From contig OZ345364.1 of the NCBI GenBank assembly GCA_977006965.1, positions 496,001-560,000 on the forward strand: a DNA stretch of 64,000 nucleotides. The letters run 5' to 3'. The position numbers and the translations under genes are program-made. Under the pieces are notes generated by a model, which was not told the origin of the DNA, made no database searches, and saw only the letters and a program-made list of their open reading frames with translations. The stretch comes from Phymatolithon calcareum. Lineage: Eukaryota > Rhodophyta > Florideophyceae > Hapalidiales. Numbering within the stretch: position 1 is the first letter of the stretch; every line of letters begins with the position of its first letter. Below are positions 40,253-50,098 of this stretch, piece by piece.

Positions 40253-40603
40253 TGTGATGCAGTACGGGCCGTCGAGGATGGAAAACAGGAATGCAAGGTA
40301 ACTCCCTTGCCTCTTTATTCAGGACGTTTTCTAGTGGACTATTTGTAGGGAAAAGAAACTGCAGTTCGGCTCATGCAAAGCCGAACGGTAAAGTGTAATG
40401 GCAGCACACCCAGATTAGGTGTCAACGGAAATTCGAAATCCTGGGTAGCAGTGATTCGAATTTGGGAAACGTCCAACTAACAGAGTACCGTATATGGCAC
40501 CTCATGTGCGGAACATGGATGCAGGATAAACGTTTTCCACTGATTACGTGGAGGAGGAAAATCGAGGCGGTTAGAGATAGCCGAAACTGTTTACGGCACA
40601 ACA
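40253..40603 (-). repeat. Gypsy 3' LTR
   Basis: On the plus strand TGTGATGC...GGCACAACA. A purine tract (GAGGGGA on the minus strand, about 40605-40611) precedes it. Confidence 0.95.
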
Positions 40604-40620
40604 GTCCCCTCACGGCTCGA

Positions 40621-42207
40621 TTAGATGCCGATGGATGAGCGAGAGCGGCGAACTAGTGCGGTATTACGACGCTTGGAGAAGTATTCCATGACTTTCGTAG
40701 GAACATCCTCGTAGATGACTTGAAGGGGTTCCCACGAGTCACCAGAGCGCGATAGGCCTTTCCAGGATATGAGGACTTCGAAGTTGCCACTGGGCTGTTG
40801 GCGGAGATCCCTGATTGTGTCCACGGAGTGCCATATGCGGTCGGTGAAACTAGCGATGGTGCTCATTTCAACTGGAGTCCCCACGAGAGAATCGGCGTAC
40901 GGCTTGATGCGGCAAACATGTACGTCCGCTTTGGCAAGAGTTAGGAGATGCTCGATTTCGATTATGAACTTGGTCTTAATTTTGGAAACGCGACGGGGGC
41001 CGACCCAGTTAGATGAAACCTTAGTGCGTGGGCCTGCCTGGCGAGCGACAACAACGTAGTCCCCAAGAGTAGGATTATATGGGAGAACATGAGTTTTTTC
41101 GTTATGACGGGCGATGGCCCTAGTTCGCACATTAGAGAGAGTTTCGCCAGTCTCTTTGTGCATCTTGTCCAGGCATAGGAAGAATTGATCCATGTCGAGC
41201 TTCTGCATGGTGCGGGCCTGATCAACTGAAGCAATGTCACGGATGCGGGGAGAGTTGAGTGCGATTGACAACGGGTTTCCAGGAGACTGTCCAGTATGGA
41301 CAGTCTCCGGCGCTCGGCCGCCAAGACGGCGTGCCGGGGAATTGTTAATAACGCTCTGCATAGCCGGAACAACGGTTGGCCAGTCCGCTTCTGGAACGCG
41401 CATTTCAGCGCTGAGGGCGCGTAGTACGCGGAGGGCTTGCTTACACACAGACTCGATTGTACCGTTTGACCATGGTATATATGCAGTAGAAAATCGGTGC
41501 TTGGCACCGAGAGATGAAGCCAGAGATTCCATTACCATATTGCAGAAATGGGAGCCTTGGTCGGAGAACCACTGCAAGACTGGAACAAACGTCGTGAAAT
41601 ATGCCAGTAGAACTTCGGCGGTGGTATCAGCGTCCGCATTCTTAACGGCGCGAAGGTAGCAATACCCGGAAAAGTCATCTTTGAGGATGAGAATATATTC
41701 GTGCTTCGTTCGAGAATCTCCAATATACAAAAAGTCGAAATGCAGAAGCTCATTGACGTGTTCGGCATGAACTTGATGTCCAAGCGGGCGCGGAACTTTT
41801 CCTCCGCTTGCCGACAGTAGGCACACGAGACAGCTCTGAACGAAAGCAGAAATGTCAGCTTCCATTGTTGGCCATATGAGACTTTCTTTGATGATTGAAG
41901 TGGTTGCAGTTGTACCACGATGTCCACCTAGACCGCAATGCGCGGCAACGCAAATTCGGAGCTGCAGTGGTTCATCATCAGCTGGCACATAAATCTTTCC
42001 CTGTTTGTTCTTATAAATGTCTCCGACGAGTTTGAATCCACCATCAGCTGAAGGGGGTGCGAGCTTTTGCGAAGCGGCGATCACGGCAAGCGACGGTAAC
42101 TCCGGCAAGTCTTGTGTAAGAAGAGGGACTCGAAGTGCTCCGACGCGGCGTGCGGAAAATTCAGCATTGCCTGAAGCAGCCCAGCGAGTTAACATATCCG
42201 CCCGCCC
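40621..42207 (-). CDS. Gypsy integrase with C-terminal chromodomain
   Basis: Inserts element DNA into the genome. The open frame extends to 42306, but homology to the RNase H end/integrase junction starts about 42205 (ADMLTRWA). Visible: zinc-binding HHCC (HCGLGGHRG ... CLVCLLS), catalytic D (LHFDFLY), D (FSDQGSHF) and E (WSNGTIESV). Near the C-terminus is a chromodomain-like segment (VLISWKGLSRSGDSWEP, about 40700-40770). It lies in a different frame from the RT part because of a 4-bp tandem duplication near 42198-42207. Confidence 0.88.
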   Translation of the reverse strand, partial: GRADMLTRWAASGNAEFSARRVGALRVPLLTQDLPELPSLAVIAASQKLAPPSADGGFKLVGDIYKNKQGKIYVPADDEPLQLRICVAAHCGLGGHRGTTATTSIIKESLIWPTMEADISAFVQSCLVCLLSASGGKVPRPLGHQVHAEHVNELLHFDFLYIGDSRTKHEYILILKDDFSGYCYLRAVKNADADTTAEVLLAYFTTFVPVLQWFSDQGSHFCNMVMESLASSLGAKHRFSTAYIPWSNGTIESVCKQALRVLRALSAEMRVPEADWPTVVPAMQSVINNSPARRLGGRAPETVHTGQSPGNPLSIALNSPRIRDIASVDQARTMQKLDMDQFFLCLDKMHKETGETLSNVRTRAIARHNEKTHVLPYNPTLGDYVVVARQAGPRTKVSSNWVGPRRVSKIKTKFIIEIEHLLTLAKADVHVCRIKPYADSLVGTPVEMSTIASFTDRIWHSVDTIRDLRQQPSGNFEVLISWKGLSRSGDSWEPLQVIYEDVPTKVMEYFSKRRNTALVRRSRSSIGI

Positions 42208-44530
42208 ATGTATTTTGCACACCTGGTATGTGCTCGATGATGAAATTGAATTCAGAAAGGCGGATAGCCCAGCGTTGAGTTTTGTGTACCACGTGTCGTG
42301 CAACATTAGCGTTGTACCTCGTTGGTGAGAACATGAATAGTATGTTTTTGTGATCTGTGAAGAGCGAGAACTCGCTGCAGGTAGCGAGTATGTGTCCCAG
42401 TCGCGTAACAGAGGCGACTACAGCATAGCTTTCCTGCTCTGGAGTGGACCAGCGCGAGGATGCGCCATTGAATGAGCCAGACACGAATGCAATTGGAGAA
42501 TGATTCCAGTCGGCGCAGAGAAGGCTTTCTGAATTGACTTCGTGAATCGGAACCTGTGTAAGTACGCCGGCCCAGTGTGTAGATGAGGCGTCAGTAAAAA
42601 GGCACAGGCGCATACCGGGATTCGGAGTAGTCAAAGTAACCTGGTTGACAATAGCGTCGATGAGGCAGGTGTATGATTTCTGGTGTGATTCTCCCCATGC
42701 AGAAAGAGGCCTATTCGCGAGGCGTGATTTCTTCCTGGACTTGTGCAGGGTGTACTGGGATTCCAAGAGATCGTGGAGCGGCTGTATGAGAGCAGAGAAA
42801 CGGGGAATTGCGCTTCGCATCCAGTTAGCGCCATGGACAAGCTCAATGAGGGATCCCACGGTTGTGGGCGCCGCCATCGATGTCAGCGCGGAATAGTTTC
42901 GTGGATTGAAGCGGATCCCATTTCGATCAATGGTTCTTCCACAGAAGTCAGCTTTGATGCTGACGAGGGCGCACTTCAGAGGGTGTAACTTTAGGCCCCG
43001 ATCACGGCATGTGGTGAAAAACGATTTCAAGTTTGAAATCAGAGAGGTAAGATCTTTGGCGTGTCCCAAAAGATCATCGAGCCAGATGAGGAGGTCAAGA
43101 TCTGAAAATAGCGATTCCATGGTCGACTGAAAGTACGTAACAGCATTGGTAGCACCATGAAGTACGCGGATGGGAGTGAATACTCCAAACGGGGTATGAA
43201 AACTCTGGCACTCTTGGGAAGAAGTAGCCAGAGGCATTTGCCAGTATGCAGAGACAAAGTCGAATGAAGAGAAGTATTTTGCGCCGCTGATCTTGCCAAA
43301 CATGGGTTCAGTGAGCGGCATAGGCCATACATTCTTCTTGGTCTGGGCATTGACCGGGCGGAGGTCTACCGTGAAACGGAACTTATCAGGACCCGGCTTC
43401 GGCACAACCAACGGCGCACATGCCCATTTTGACGTGGGATTTCGATAAGCAAGACCGAGCTCTTCCATTTCAGAACATTTCTCTTTTAGAAATGCATGTT
43501 GCTCCGGAGAATAAGTGCGCTGGCGAACTTTGACTGAGCGCTCCTTATCTTCGAACTCAATAGTCAGTGGAGGGACATCGACAGCGGGATCACTGCCCAG
43601 GCGAGTACGGAAGATGTCACGGAACGATAGCACCATGTTTCGAAAATCATCTCGCTGAGCGTCAGGAATATGTTCGTACGCGCCCTGGATCATGATATTG
43701 ACGGCATCGGTGAGCTCTTGTTCATCTTGTTTTCCAGTGTCTACATCTTTGTAGTCGATATCATCGCCATCGTTGCGATGTAAATCGCCGTTGGCAACAA
43801 TACTGGAAAACCTCGGGGTACTTTTCGCGTACGTGTACGCGGCAAGATTTTCCAAATCACTTACATGTTCGTCAGTGAAAGCGTCCGAGCCACTCGAGAA
43901 CCCTGGAGAAAGTAGGCGAGCGCCAAGTTTCCCAACGGTTGTAGGGGCATTATCAGAATGCAGACTACCATAGTCGAGGGCAGCGAGATGCTCAATATGG
44001 CTAGAAATGAAGTCCTTAACGTCTAGACCCGAGTAGACTAGGAATGGGTTTCCAAGGACGAGCTCTCCAGGGCATTCGGTGCCCTGAAGCTTGGTGGTAT
44101 CTTGACAAGGCATGACATAAGCCTTGATATTTCGCAACCGGCATGGTCCGGCAACAGTGTGGAGAGAGGGTGACACTTGCACTTGGCTGTCGACATGAAG
44201 AGAGCGTCCATCAACAGCTTTGAATGGAAACTCGTTTGCAGACCGCAGAGTAGGAAGGAAAATGTCTTTGGTTCCAAGAAAATCCACGATTGTGCTAGAG
44301 AGTGCAACTTCATCTGCTCCGGAGTCAATACGGCAGGCGAATTTGTACCCACAAATTTCAGCGATCATTACTGCAGTGTTTTCGGAAGGAGAAGAAGTTT
44401 TGACTGAGTGGGGTTCTTTGGAAGATGAGGTGACCAGAGCACCAATGTTGAACCCGCCTTTTCGCTCCGGCTTCTTCTTATTTGCAATAGAGGCGCGACG
44501 AGCGTCCAGTAGAGTTTTTTTTAAGATCAT
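42161..44530 (-). CDS. pol: Gypsy protease-RT-RNase H
   Basis: About 789 codons. Protease active site CRIDSGADEVAL near 44330. RT: LVVPKPGPDKFRFTVDLRPV, FDFVSAYWQMPL, and the catalytic box LLIWLDDLLG near 43090. RNase H: LFTDASSTHWAGVL, PEQESYAV, LFTDHKN. The first codon is not a true start. Pol is in the +1 frame relative to gag, and the two overlap at 44478-44530, so pol probably needs a ribosomal shift near an A8 run (44515-44522). The frame ends early after QNTWAGG because of a 4-bp duplication, which separates it from integrase. Confidence 0.88.
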   Translation of the reverse strand: MILKKTLLDARRASIANKKKPERKGGFNIGALVTSSSKEPHSVKTSSPSENTAVMIAEICGYKFACRIDSGADEVALSSTIVDFLGTKDIFLPTLRSANEFPFKAVDGRSLHVDSQVQVSPSLHTVAGPCRLRNIKAYVMPCQDTTKLQGTECPGELVLGNPFLVYSGLDVKDFISSHIEHLAALDYGSLHSDNAPTTVGKLGARLLSPGFSSGSDAFTDEHVSDLENLAAYTYAKSTPRFSSIVANGDLHRNDGDDIDYKDVDTGKQDEQELTDAVNIMIQGAYEHIPDAQRDDFRNMVLSFRDIFRTRLGSDPAVDVPPLTIEFEDKERSVKVRQRTYSPEQHAFLKEKCSEMEELGLAYRNPTSKWACAPLVVPKPGPDKFRFTVDLRPVNAQTKKNVWPMPLTEPMFGKISGAKYFSSFDFVSAYWQMPLATSSQECQSFHTPFGVFTPIRVLHGATNAVTYFQSTMESLFSDLDLLIWLDDLLGHAKDLTSLISNLKSFFTTCRDRGLKLHPLKCALVSIKADFCGRTIDRNGIRFNPRNYSALTSMAAPTTVGSLIELVHGANWMRSAIPRFSALIQPLHDLLESQYTLHKSRKKSRLANRPLSAWGESHQKSYTCLIDAIVNQVTLTTPNPGMRLCLFTDASSTHWAGVLTQVPIHEVNSESLLCADWNHSPIAFVSGSFNGASSRWSTPEQESYAVVASVTRLGHILATCSEFSLFTDHKNILFMFSPTRYNANVARHVVHKTQRWAIRLSEFNFIIEHIPGVQNTWAGGYVNSLGCFRQC

Positions 44531-45332
44531 CGGAAGTTATCGGACAATCCTTAACCAAATGTCTTTCGTCACATTCGGGGTTTAGACAGGGTGGCAAAGT
44601 CGCTTTGCGCTTCTTGTCACCGTTGATTGTAGGCGATTTCATAGTGTTTTTGTCCTGAGTCTTCCTGTCAGTGCCCTTCTTCGGCTTATAGTGCGGAACG
44701 GAGGCCTTAAAAGCGCGAAGCGGTTGAAATTTCTCACAGCTTTCAGCTTCATCAGCAAGATAGTCGCAAAATCCAAAAAAATCGGACTTGAGATCGTGCT
44801 TCTCGAGCTTTATAGCGTCGGTCACAGAAGTTTTAAGAGCAGGAGGCTGCAGGACCTCAATGAGGTGCTTGACAGCGGCCTTTGGTGCATTTTCCACAAA
44901 GTTCCAATTGCGAGCCTCGCAAAGCTCCATGTATGAAGTTGTGAGCATTAGAATCCGGAGGCGGGGATCAGGTTCAGAGGCATCGAGTCGGACATGACGT
45001 TTGACATCATTGAGGGCCTCTTCGAAAGAGACGTTCTTGGAGCCCGATGATAGCTCTCGAAGTCTGGATGATATGATGTCGTCATTGAGCTGAGGGACAT
45101 CCGTAATTTCAGCACCGAAAATGCGGGCTTTCAGCAGGGAGCGTAAAAACCGGGCATCGATGGATCCTGCCCAAGAGAGTGGCGTGAGGTCAGGCTGGGC
45201 GGTTACGGCGGCCTCATAATGGGCGCGTTCAGCAAGGAATGTCTGAATCGCCGAACGTGAGATGGAAGTGAGCTTCGGGGCTTGAATTGGCGCGAAGAGT
45301 GTTGAGGGAGTTGCAGGACCTGGTGAGGCCAT
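44478..45332 (-). CDS. gag: Gypsy Gag
   Basis: 284 residues from ATG at 45332 (gcATGg, MASPGPATPS). The open frame continues upstream into the LTR, but this is the first good start after it. The C-terminal part has a CCHC-like knuckle (CLNPECDERHLVKDC). It forms the particle shell and binds RNA. It overlaps pol by about 50 nt. Confidence 0.85.
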   Translation of the reverse strand: MASPGPATPSTLFAPIQAPKLTSISRSAIQTFLAERAHYEAAVTAQPDLTPLSWAGSIDARFLRSLLKARIFGAEITDVPQLNDDIISSRLRELSSGSKNVSFEEALNDVKRHVRLDASEPDPRLRILMLTTSYMELCEARNWNFVENAPKAAVKHLIEVLQPPALKTSVTDAIKLEKHDLKSDFFGFCDYLADEAESCEKFQPLRAFKASVPHYKPKKGTDRKTQDKNTMKSPTINGDKKRKATLPPCLNPECDERHLVKDCPITSDDLKKNSTGRSSRLYCK

Positions 45333-45372
45333 GCTCGAGAGGTAGTATCTGTCCGCGGAATACAGTTTAAAC

Positions 45373-45723
45373 TGTGATGCAGTACGGGCCGTCGAGGATG
45401 GAAAACAGGAATGCAAGGTAACTCCCTTGCCTCTTTATTCAGGACGTTTTCTAGTGGACTATTTGTAGGGAAAAGAAACTGCAGTTCGGCTCATGCAAAG
45501 CCGAACGGTAAAGTGTAATGGCAGCACACCCAGATTAGGTGTCAACGGAAATTCGAAATCCTGGGTAGCAGTGATTCGAATTTGGGAAACGTCCAACTAA
45601 CAGAGTACCGTATATGGCACCTCATGTGCGGAACATGGATGCAGGATAAACGTTTTCCACTGATTACGTGGAGGAGGAAAATCGAGGCGGTTAGAGATAG
45701 CCGAAACTGTTTACGGCACAACA
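45373..45723 (-). repeat. Gypsy 5' LTR
   Basis: Apparently identical to the 3' LTR. The sequence just inside it on the minus strand (GTTTAAACTGTATTCC) is where a tRNA primer should pair; I do not recognise which tRNA. Confidence 0.95.
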
Positions 45724-45728
45724 CAAAA

Positions 45729-46466
45729 CTACCAACGACTTGGAGTTTCCGGGGATCACGCAAGTATATGCAATAGGGGGAGCACCGGCTACACCAGACG
45801 ACATAACAGCATTCTGAGCAGCATCGCGTACAACCTGTACGGAGGAAATCAGTAGGAAGTATAATACACATTTGAACTGAAATGCGTTACCGGCGAGGCA
45901 GGACGGCGACCGGACCTCCTAGTTGAACCACGTACTCCTGGGGCAGGGAATTTAAATAACCACGTTGCGATCGACCATATGCCCCATTCAACCTTCCACA
46001 GACTACGAAGGACAAAACATCCATACTAGCCCGATTAGAAAACGAAAAAAACCGCCAAGTATGCACCTGTCGTCAAGAATCGGATTCCACCTGTGCACTT
46101 CTTTCCATTCGCCGTGACTACGAACTCTGCTCTCAGCCCTAGCGCGCATACTCTGATCGAAAAACGTGCAAGACAGAGAGCATCCACTAGCGCGCTCCCC
46201 GAAGGTGTGCTTAGAGGGTTCTTGTTTGGAGAGGCTGACCGGACCGTACGGACCACAAAAGACAAGTTTCTGGCGCGGGCGGCCGTGTCCACGCCTGCGC
46301 AAATGACAGCAGCTATTGAGCTGCACAAAGCGCTTATTTCGGCGGTAATCCCGCCGGAAATGGCTGGCGCGATCGCGAACGCGCTCGCCTGGGACTCTGC
46401 GAATCGAGAACTCGCCACGCTCGAAATGCCAGACTCAACCCCGCCGTAGTCGGAATTCGAAGAAAT
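45729..46466. other. Unidentified; open frame 46093-46449
   Basis: A plus-strand frame of 118 codons (46093-46449) has an alanine-rich composition with AALELHKAL-like helices and no known motif. Overlapping minus-strand frames are also open, so coding is not established. It may continue the insertion that starts at 39950. Confidence 0.3.
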
Positions 46467-47100
46467 CTTGCGAATTTAAGTGGAGCTATCATAACCGGTC
46501 CGGCCACGCGAGCACCTATTTTTTTGCAACTGTTTAGTTGTTTATTTGAAAGCCCTCATTAACATTCCTAAGACTGTACGGGAGCAGCTTTTCGTAACTT
46601 GTTAATTCTAGTACATCGCTTGGTCCCTAATATAGGGACTCGCAGTTCGCGTGCACCTATGCGTCACAGGAAGGAGACAAGAGCAGAGTGAGGGATTTTC
46701 CCCGCTCCAATACAGGGTTTTCTGAAATGGCAAGAGCTGTGCTCCGGCCTCCCCATGGGAGAAGACTATTACCTTCTGGTAGTTTGGTAGTACATGGATT
46801 CCGCCCTGAGTGGTGTGCCGCAATGCTCAAGGAAGCTGGGAGAGAGGACAGAAGGAGATGAAAGAAGGTAACGAGAGGACCAGCTACCGTGAACATCCTA
46901 AATGGTTTCCAACCCGGATCATCCCGTTGAAGGACGGCTTCTGCAGATTGGCTGCGTAGAGATTTAGAGGTTAAGCTCCCGAAGCTCTGCACTTTGTGCG
47001 GCTTAGAGCTGTTGTGACATCAAATTCCACTCGTATCTGTTAAAGTCTAATGTAGCCGTAAGGATGGGAAGTTGCTATAGGACAACTCCGAAACCTGCAT
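46467..47100 (+). mobile_element. E3 retroelement, second copy
   Basis: Matches 14559-15082 from TCTTGCGAATTTAAG to about CCGTAAGGATG, ending near AACCTGCATAAAAAG. It is interrupted by a LINE-G 3' end at 46520-46647. TSDs for the whole are not clear. Confidence 0.7.
46520..46647 (-). mobile_element. LINE-G 3' end inserted in E3
   Basis: Reverse complement of 56800-56912, including the end of the coding frame. Flanks cgcgagcacctat (46507-46519) and cgcgtgcacctat (46648-46660) form a 13-bp TSD with one mismatch. Confidence 0.8.
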
Positions 47101-47446
47101 AAAAAGAAGAAGATGTGCTTAGAGCAATATTTGTTACGCAAATTACGTGCGGAATACAGGATGCGTGAGCCTGGCAATCAACGCACGGAGACCTAGGACC
47201 AAACGTTAAGAGGCCTGGCCTCCGAACCCCGGTGGCTGATACGTAAGACCCTTCAAGCGTCATAACGTTTAGCGGAAGTAAACAGTACTCTGGTGGAGCG
47301 TTTCCAAGCTTGAGTCTCGACCGATAGCCGTATTTATATGCCACATCGCACCGGGGGAGCACGGTCCGTGCAGGAATGATAGCCGCATTATTTGAAAACG
47401 TGCATTTGGTAGTTGGCGTTATGACTAATTTAGTGTAAAATTATAT
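47101..47446. other. Block C homology resumes, no gene
   Basis: From about 47282 the sequence again matches 26385-26440 and 58130-58200 (tactctggtggag, agcttgagtctcgacc). This shows where the large insertion into block C ends. Confidence 0.5.
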
Positions 47447-48794
47447 GAGGAAATTCGCTGCATGGACCAAAAAAGGTGGCAAAATTCGCTAAATCGGCAA
47501 CCCTGGCAATAACTACTACTCGTTATGATACAATGAGCACTCTAGAGAAATAAACTTATCAAAAAAATAATATTTATTTCATGCGCCACTCTCTATGCTT
47601 CAGCTCCTAGTCGTAAGTAGCATCGCCGTCATCACACACGGTGAGGTCAATGATCATGGACTGAGCCGCTTTGTCGATGTGTTTTCGCTTCGCCTCAACA
47701 ATATTGCGGATGTTCGGCCGGGCGCATGTCTGCGAGAAGTAACCCTTGTTTCCGCACGAGGAGGCATGACGGGACCTCATTTTGGAGGGGAAGTAGGGCC
47801 TCTTGCGCTTGCGGCCGAGTTTAGCGACAAGGACAAACGGCACCAAATCATCATGTACTAGCTGGTAACCAGTGACTGCAACACGAATGATGATGCCCTC
47901 GTGTTGCTTGGCCCACGTTATCAATAGCCATACATCCCACACTAGATCTTGTTTCACGGGTCGAACGCGACTCGATGCTGCGCCAAGCGTCTAGAACAGT
48001 ACAAAAGTGCAGCGACGACGAGGCTAAATGGCCGCCGGTGCTCTTCAAAGTGGCCACAAGAGCATGTAGCGTGGTAGTCGCTGTTAATTACCACAGGGAA
48101 TGGTGTCACTTGGCTGCTAACAACAAACCTCAGCATGTCAGTTTCGATGACCTCGGGCTCCACAAGCAGCTCATCCGCTCAGAGGATTTTTCCTGGTGCT
48201 TCTTGTAACAACAAGGAGTGAGGAACTTGCCCGTCGATGTTCCTTGCCAATAGACGTGTTGCGGGCGATTAAGAGATTGACAACGTTTTCAAAGTTTGCT
48301 CCAGGGCAGTCACCCGCCCTTAGCACGAGCTCCATCTTCTCCATGAGTTCAGGCGGTTCGGGCGAGAGCGTTGTGAGTTAGCTCTGCAGTCGAATGCGAC
48401 GAGATGCAGGTAATTCGCGTAGCGGATTAGTAGTGTAATGATAAGGAAGCTGATTGAAGATATGGGTAGTATAGGAGCATGGGCAATTGGTGCACTCAGA
48501 AGAACCCTGCCTACGTGGACCCCTTCCGAAGAGAATGAAGTGGCGCGAGTCCTTGACGTGATGATATTATGCAATTCTGAATAATATAAATGACAACTCT
48601 CGATGCTAATATAATGCGATTAGAAACGTGCCGACTTTCCTCAAGTTGGGACACATGGTACCTTCTCAATAAATCCTCTTAATTACGTGTAATGATAAGC
48701 GGTTGTCTTGAAATCATAACGAGTAGTAGTATTTGAAAGGGTGCCGATTTAGCGAATTTTGCCACCTTTTTCCGTCCATGCAGCGAATTTTCTC
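47447..48794 (-). mobile_element. MULE DNA transposon with long inverted repeats
   Basis: A 1348-bp element. The terminal inverted repeats of about 80 bp (left GAGGAAATTCGCTGCATGG, right end CAGCGAATTTTCTC) pair well. TSD aaaattatat (47437-47446) and aaaactatat (48795-48804), about the 9-10 bp expected of Mutator-like elements. The minus-strand remnants include a SWIM-type zinc finger (CSCGHFEEHRRP, in the frame 47954-48163) whose last C and H are replaced (PFSLVV). The basic C-terminus RKRKRPYFPSKM...SCGNKGYFSQTC is at 47607-47957. Catalytic DDE parts are mostly missing, so it is non-autonomous. Confidence 0.8.
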
Positions 48795-48918
48795 AAAACT
48801 ATATCATCGAAAAGTTAGTGGGTCCCCTCTCTAATGTCAAGAAGCGGGTAGCAGTGAAAACCTGGAATACATCTGGATATTGATTTTTGCCTCTCCGATC
48901 GGACACTTGCTACAGAGA

Positions 48919-50084
48919 GCGAAGTCCTCGAATCAGAAGAAACATTGGGCAAGACATTCAAGCTAGCGAACAAGGTGCTAGCACAAGTTCCGGAGGTCAC
49001 GTACCTTGGAGTATCCCTAGACCCCGGAGGAGTTACAGATACGTTAATGATGCAACGACTAAAGAAATCAAGGACGGCCGTGTACGAGTTGCGTACACTG
49101 GGAGTGTTCAAGAAAGGGCTGAGTATACAGAAGTGTATTCAGATATACAAGGCACTAGTACAGCCACGCTGGGAGTACGCAATGCACTTAACGCCCTGGA
49201 CAGAAGACGTACAAAATGCCGTCAAGGAAGTAGAAGCAACATTCTTCAATCAAGTATTCGGGCCACTGGCCCGAGGAAGGACGGATAGGCTCCGTCTCCT
49301 GTGCCGGATCCAGGCGGCCGCACATCGACGAGAAATGTTGGCCTTCAAAATGCTGAGAAGGAACAAGGCGAAAGAACGTATGTATTCAAAGGAAGTGCCA
49401 GAAAGAAGAAACAACGATGAATGGCAGTACACGAAGAAAGATATCGCCGCGATGGAGACCAGAGGGCCGTTCGGTGAAGCGGTAAAGCATATCCAAGCAA
49501 ACCAATCGTCGCAAGCACTTCGATCGAAATTTCTGGAAATGGAAGGAGACCGCCTAGAATCGAAGCGGAAAAGAAAGATACCATACGACAAAACAAGAGA
49601 ATTGCCAGCAATCCTCAAGTTCCCCAAGGTGAAGCACAGACAACTCGCACTGCAGTATGCCTGTGGCAGATTCCCACAGGTGTCAACAACAAGTATGACT
49701 GAAGAATTCGGCACCAGAGCCAGAGAGCATATGGAGACCCTTGAACGCACGCTAGCAGGGTACGAACTCGAAGGAGAAAAACGACTGGAAACAGAAAATG
49801 CGCTAGATGAGCTCTTACTATTTAGCAAGACACTCATAGAACGCATGGAGAACGAAGAAGGCCTGTATTAATCCGCAGAATGCAAGGCAAAAAGTGGTCG
49901 AGTCCAAGCACCAACAATCCCGTAGAGGACTGAGATAGGACTACTTTGAGTCCTAAGTTTTCCCGTCTGCGATTCTAGTGGACGTTTTGTGAGCTACGCA
50001 AAGGTAGGTAGCACCAGAGGAAGCCTTGCCCATATCTTCGGAAGTCTGTGGGGCTTTTAAATAAACTTGAAAGGAAAAAAAAAA
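48919..50084 (+). mobile_element. LINE-A, 5'-truncated, with TSD
   Basis: The open frame runs from about 48921 to 49871, encoding roughly 316 C-terminal residues with no stop. It starts just after the RT core (VTYLGVSLDPGG, then WEYAMHLTPW). It continues through RKRKIPYDKTRELPAIL and KHRQLALQYACGRFPQ, and ends MENEEGLY. The 3' UTR to 50069 matches 92-250. The tail is A-rich. Perfect 14-bp TSD acttgctacagaga at 48905-48918 and 50085-50098. No RNase H is present. It is one of the youngest LINE copies here. Confidence 0.9.
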
Positions 50085-50098
50085 ACTTGCTACAGAGA

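Larger units (their letters stand above)
40253..45723 (-). mobile_element. Complete Ty3/Gypsy element with chromodomain
   Basis: A 5471-bp element in reverse orientation. LTRs (40253-40603, 45373-45723) are each 351 bp and look identical, implying a very recent insertion. TSD caaaa is at 40248-40252 and 45724-45728. The order gag, protease, RT, RNase H, integrase, chromodomain places it in Ty3/Gypsy (Metaviridae). The catalytic RT box is LDD rather than YxDD. Confidence 0.95.

Noticed and set aside
48945-48947. TTG as the start of a 308-codon gene
   Set aside because: The frame is continuous to the 5' truncation point just inside the TSD at 48918. It is a cut-off LINE protein, not a gene with its own start.
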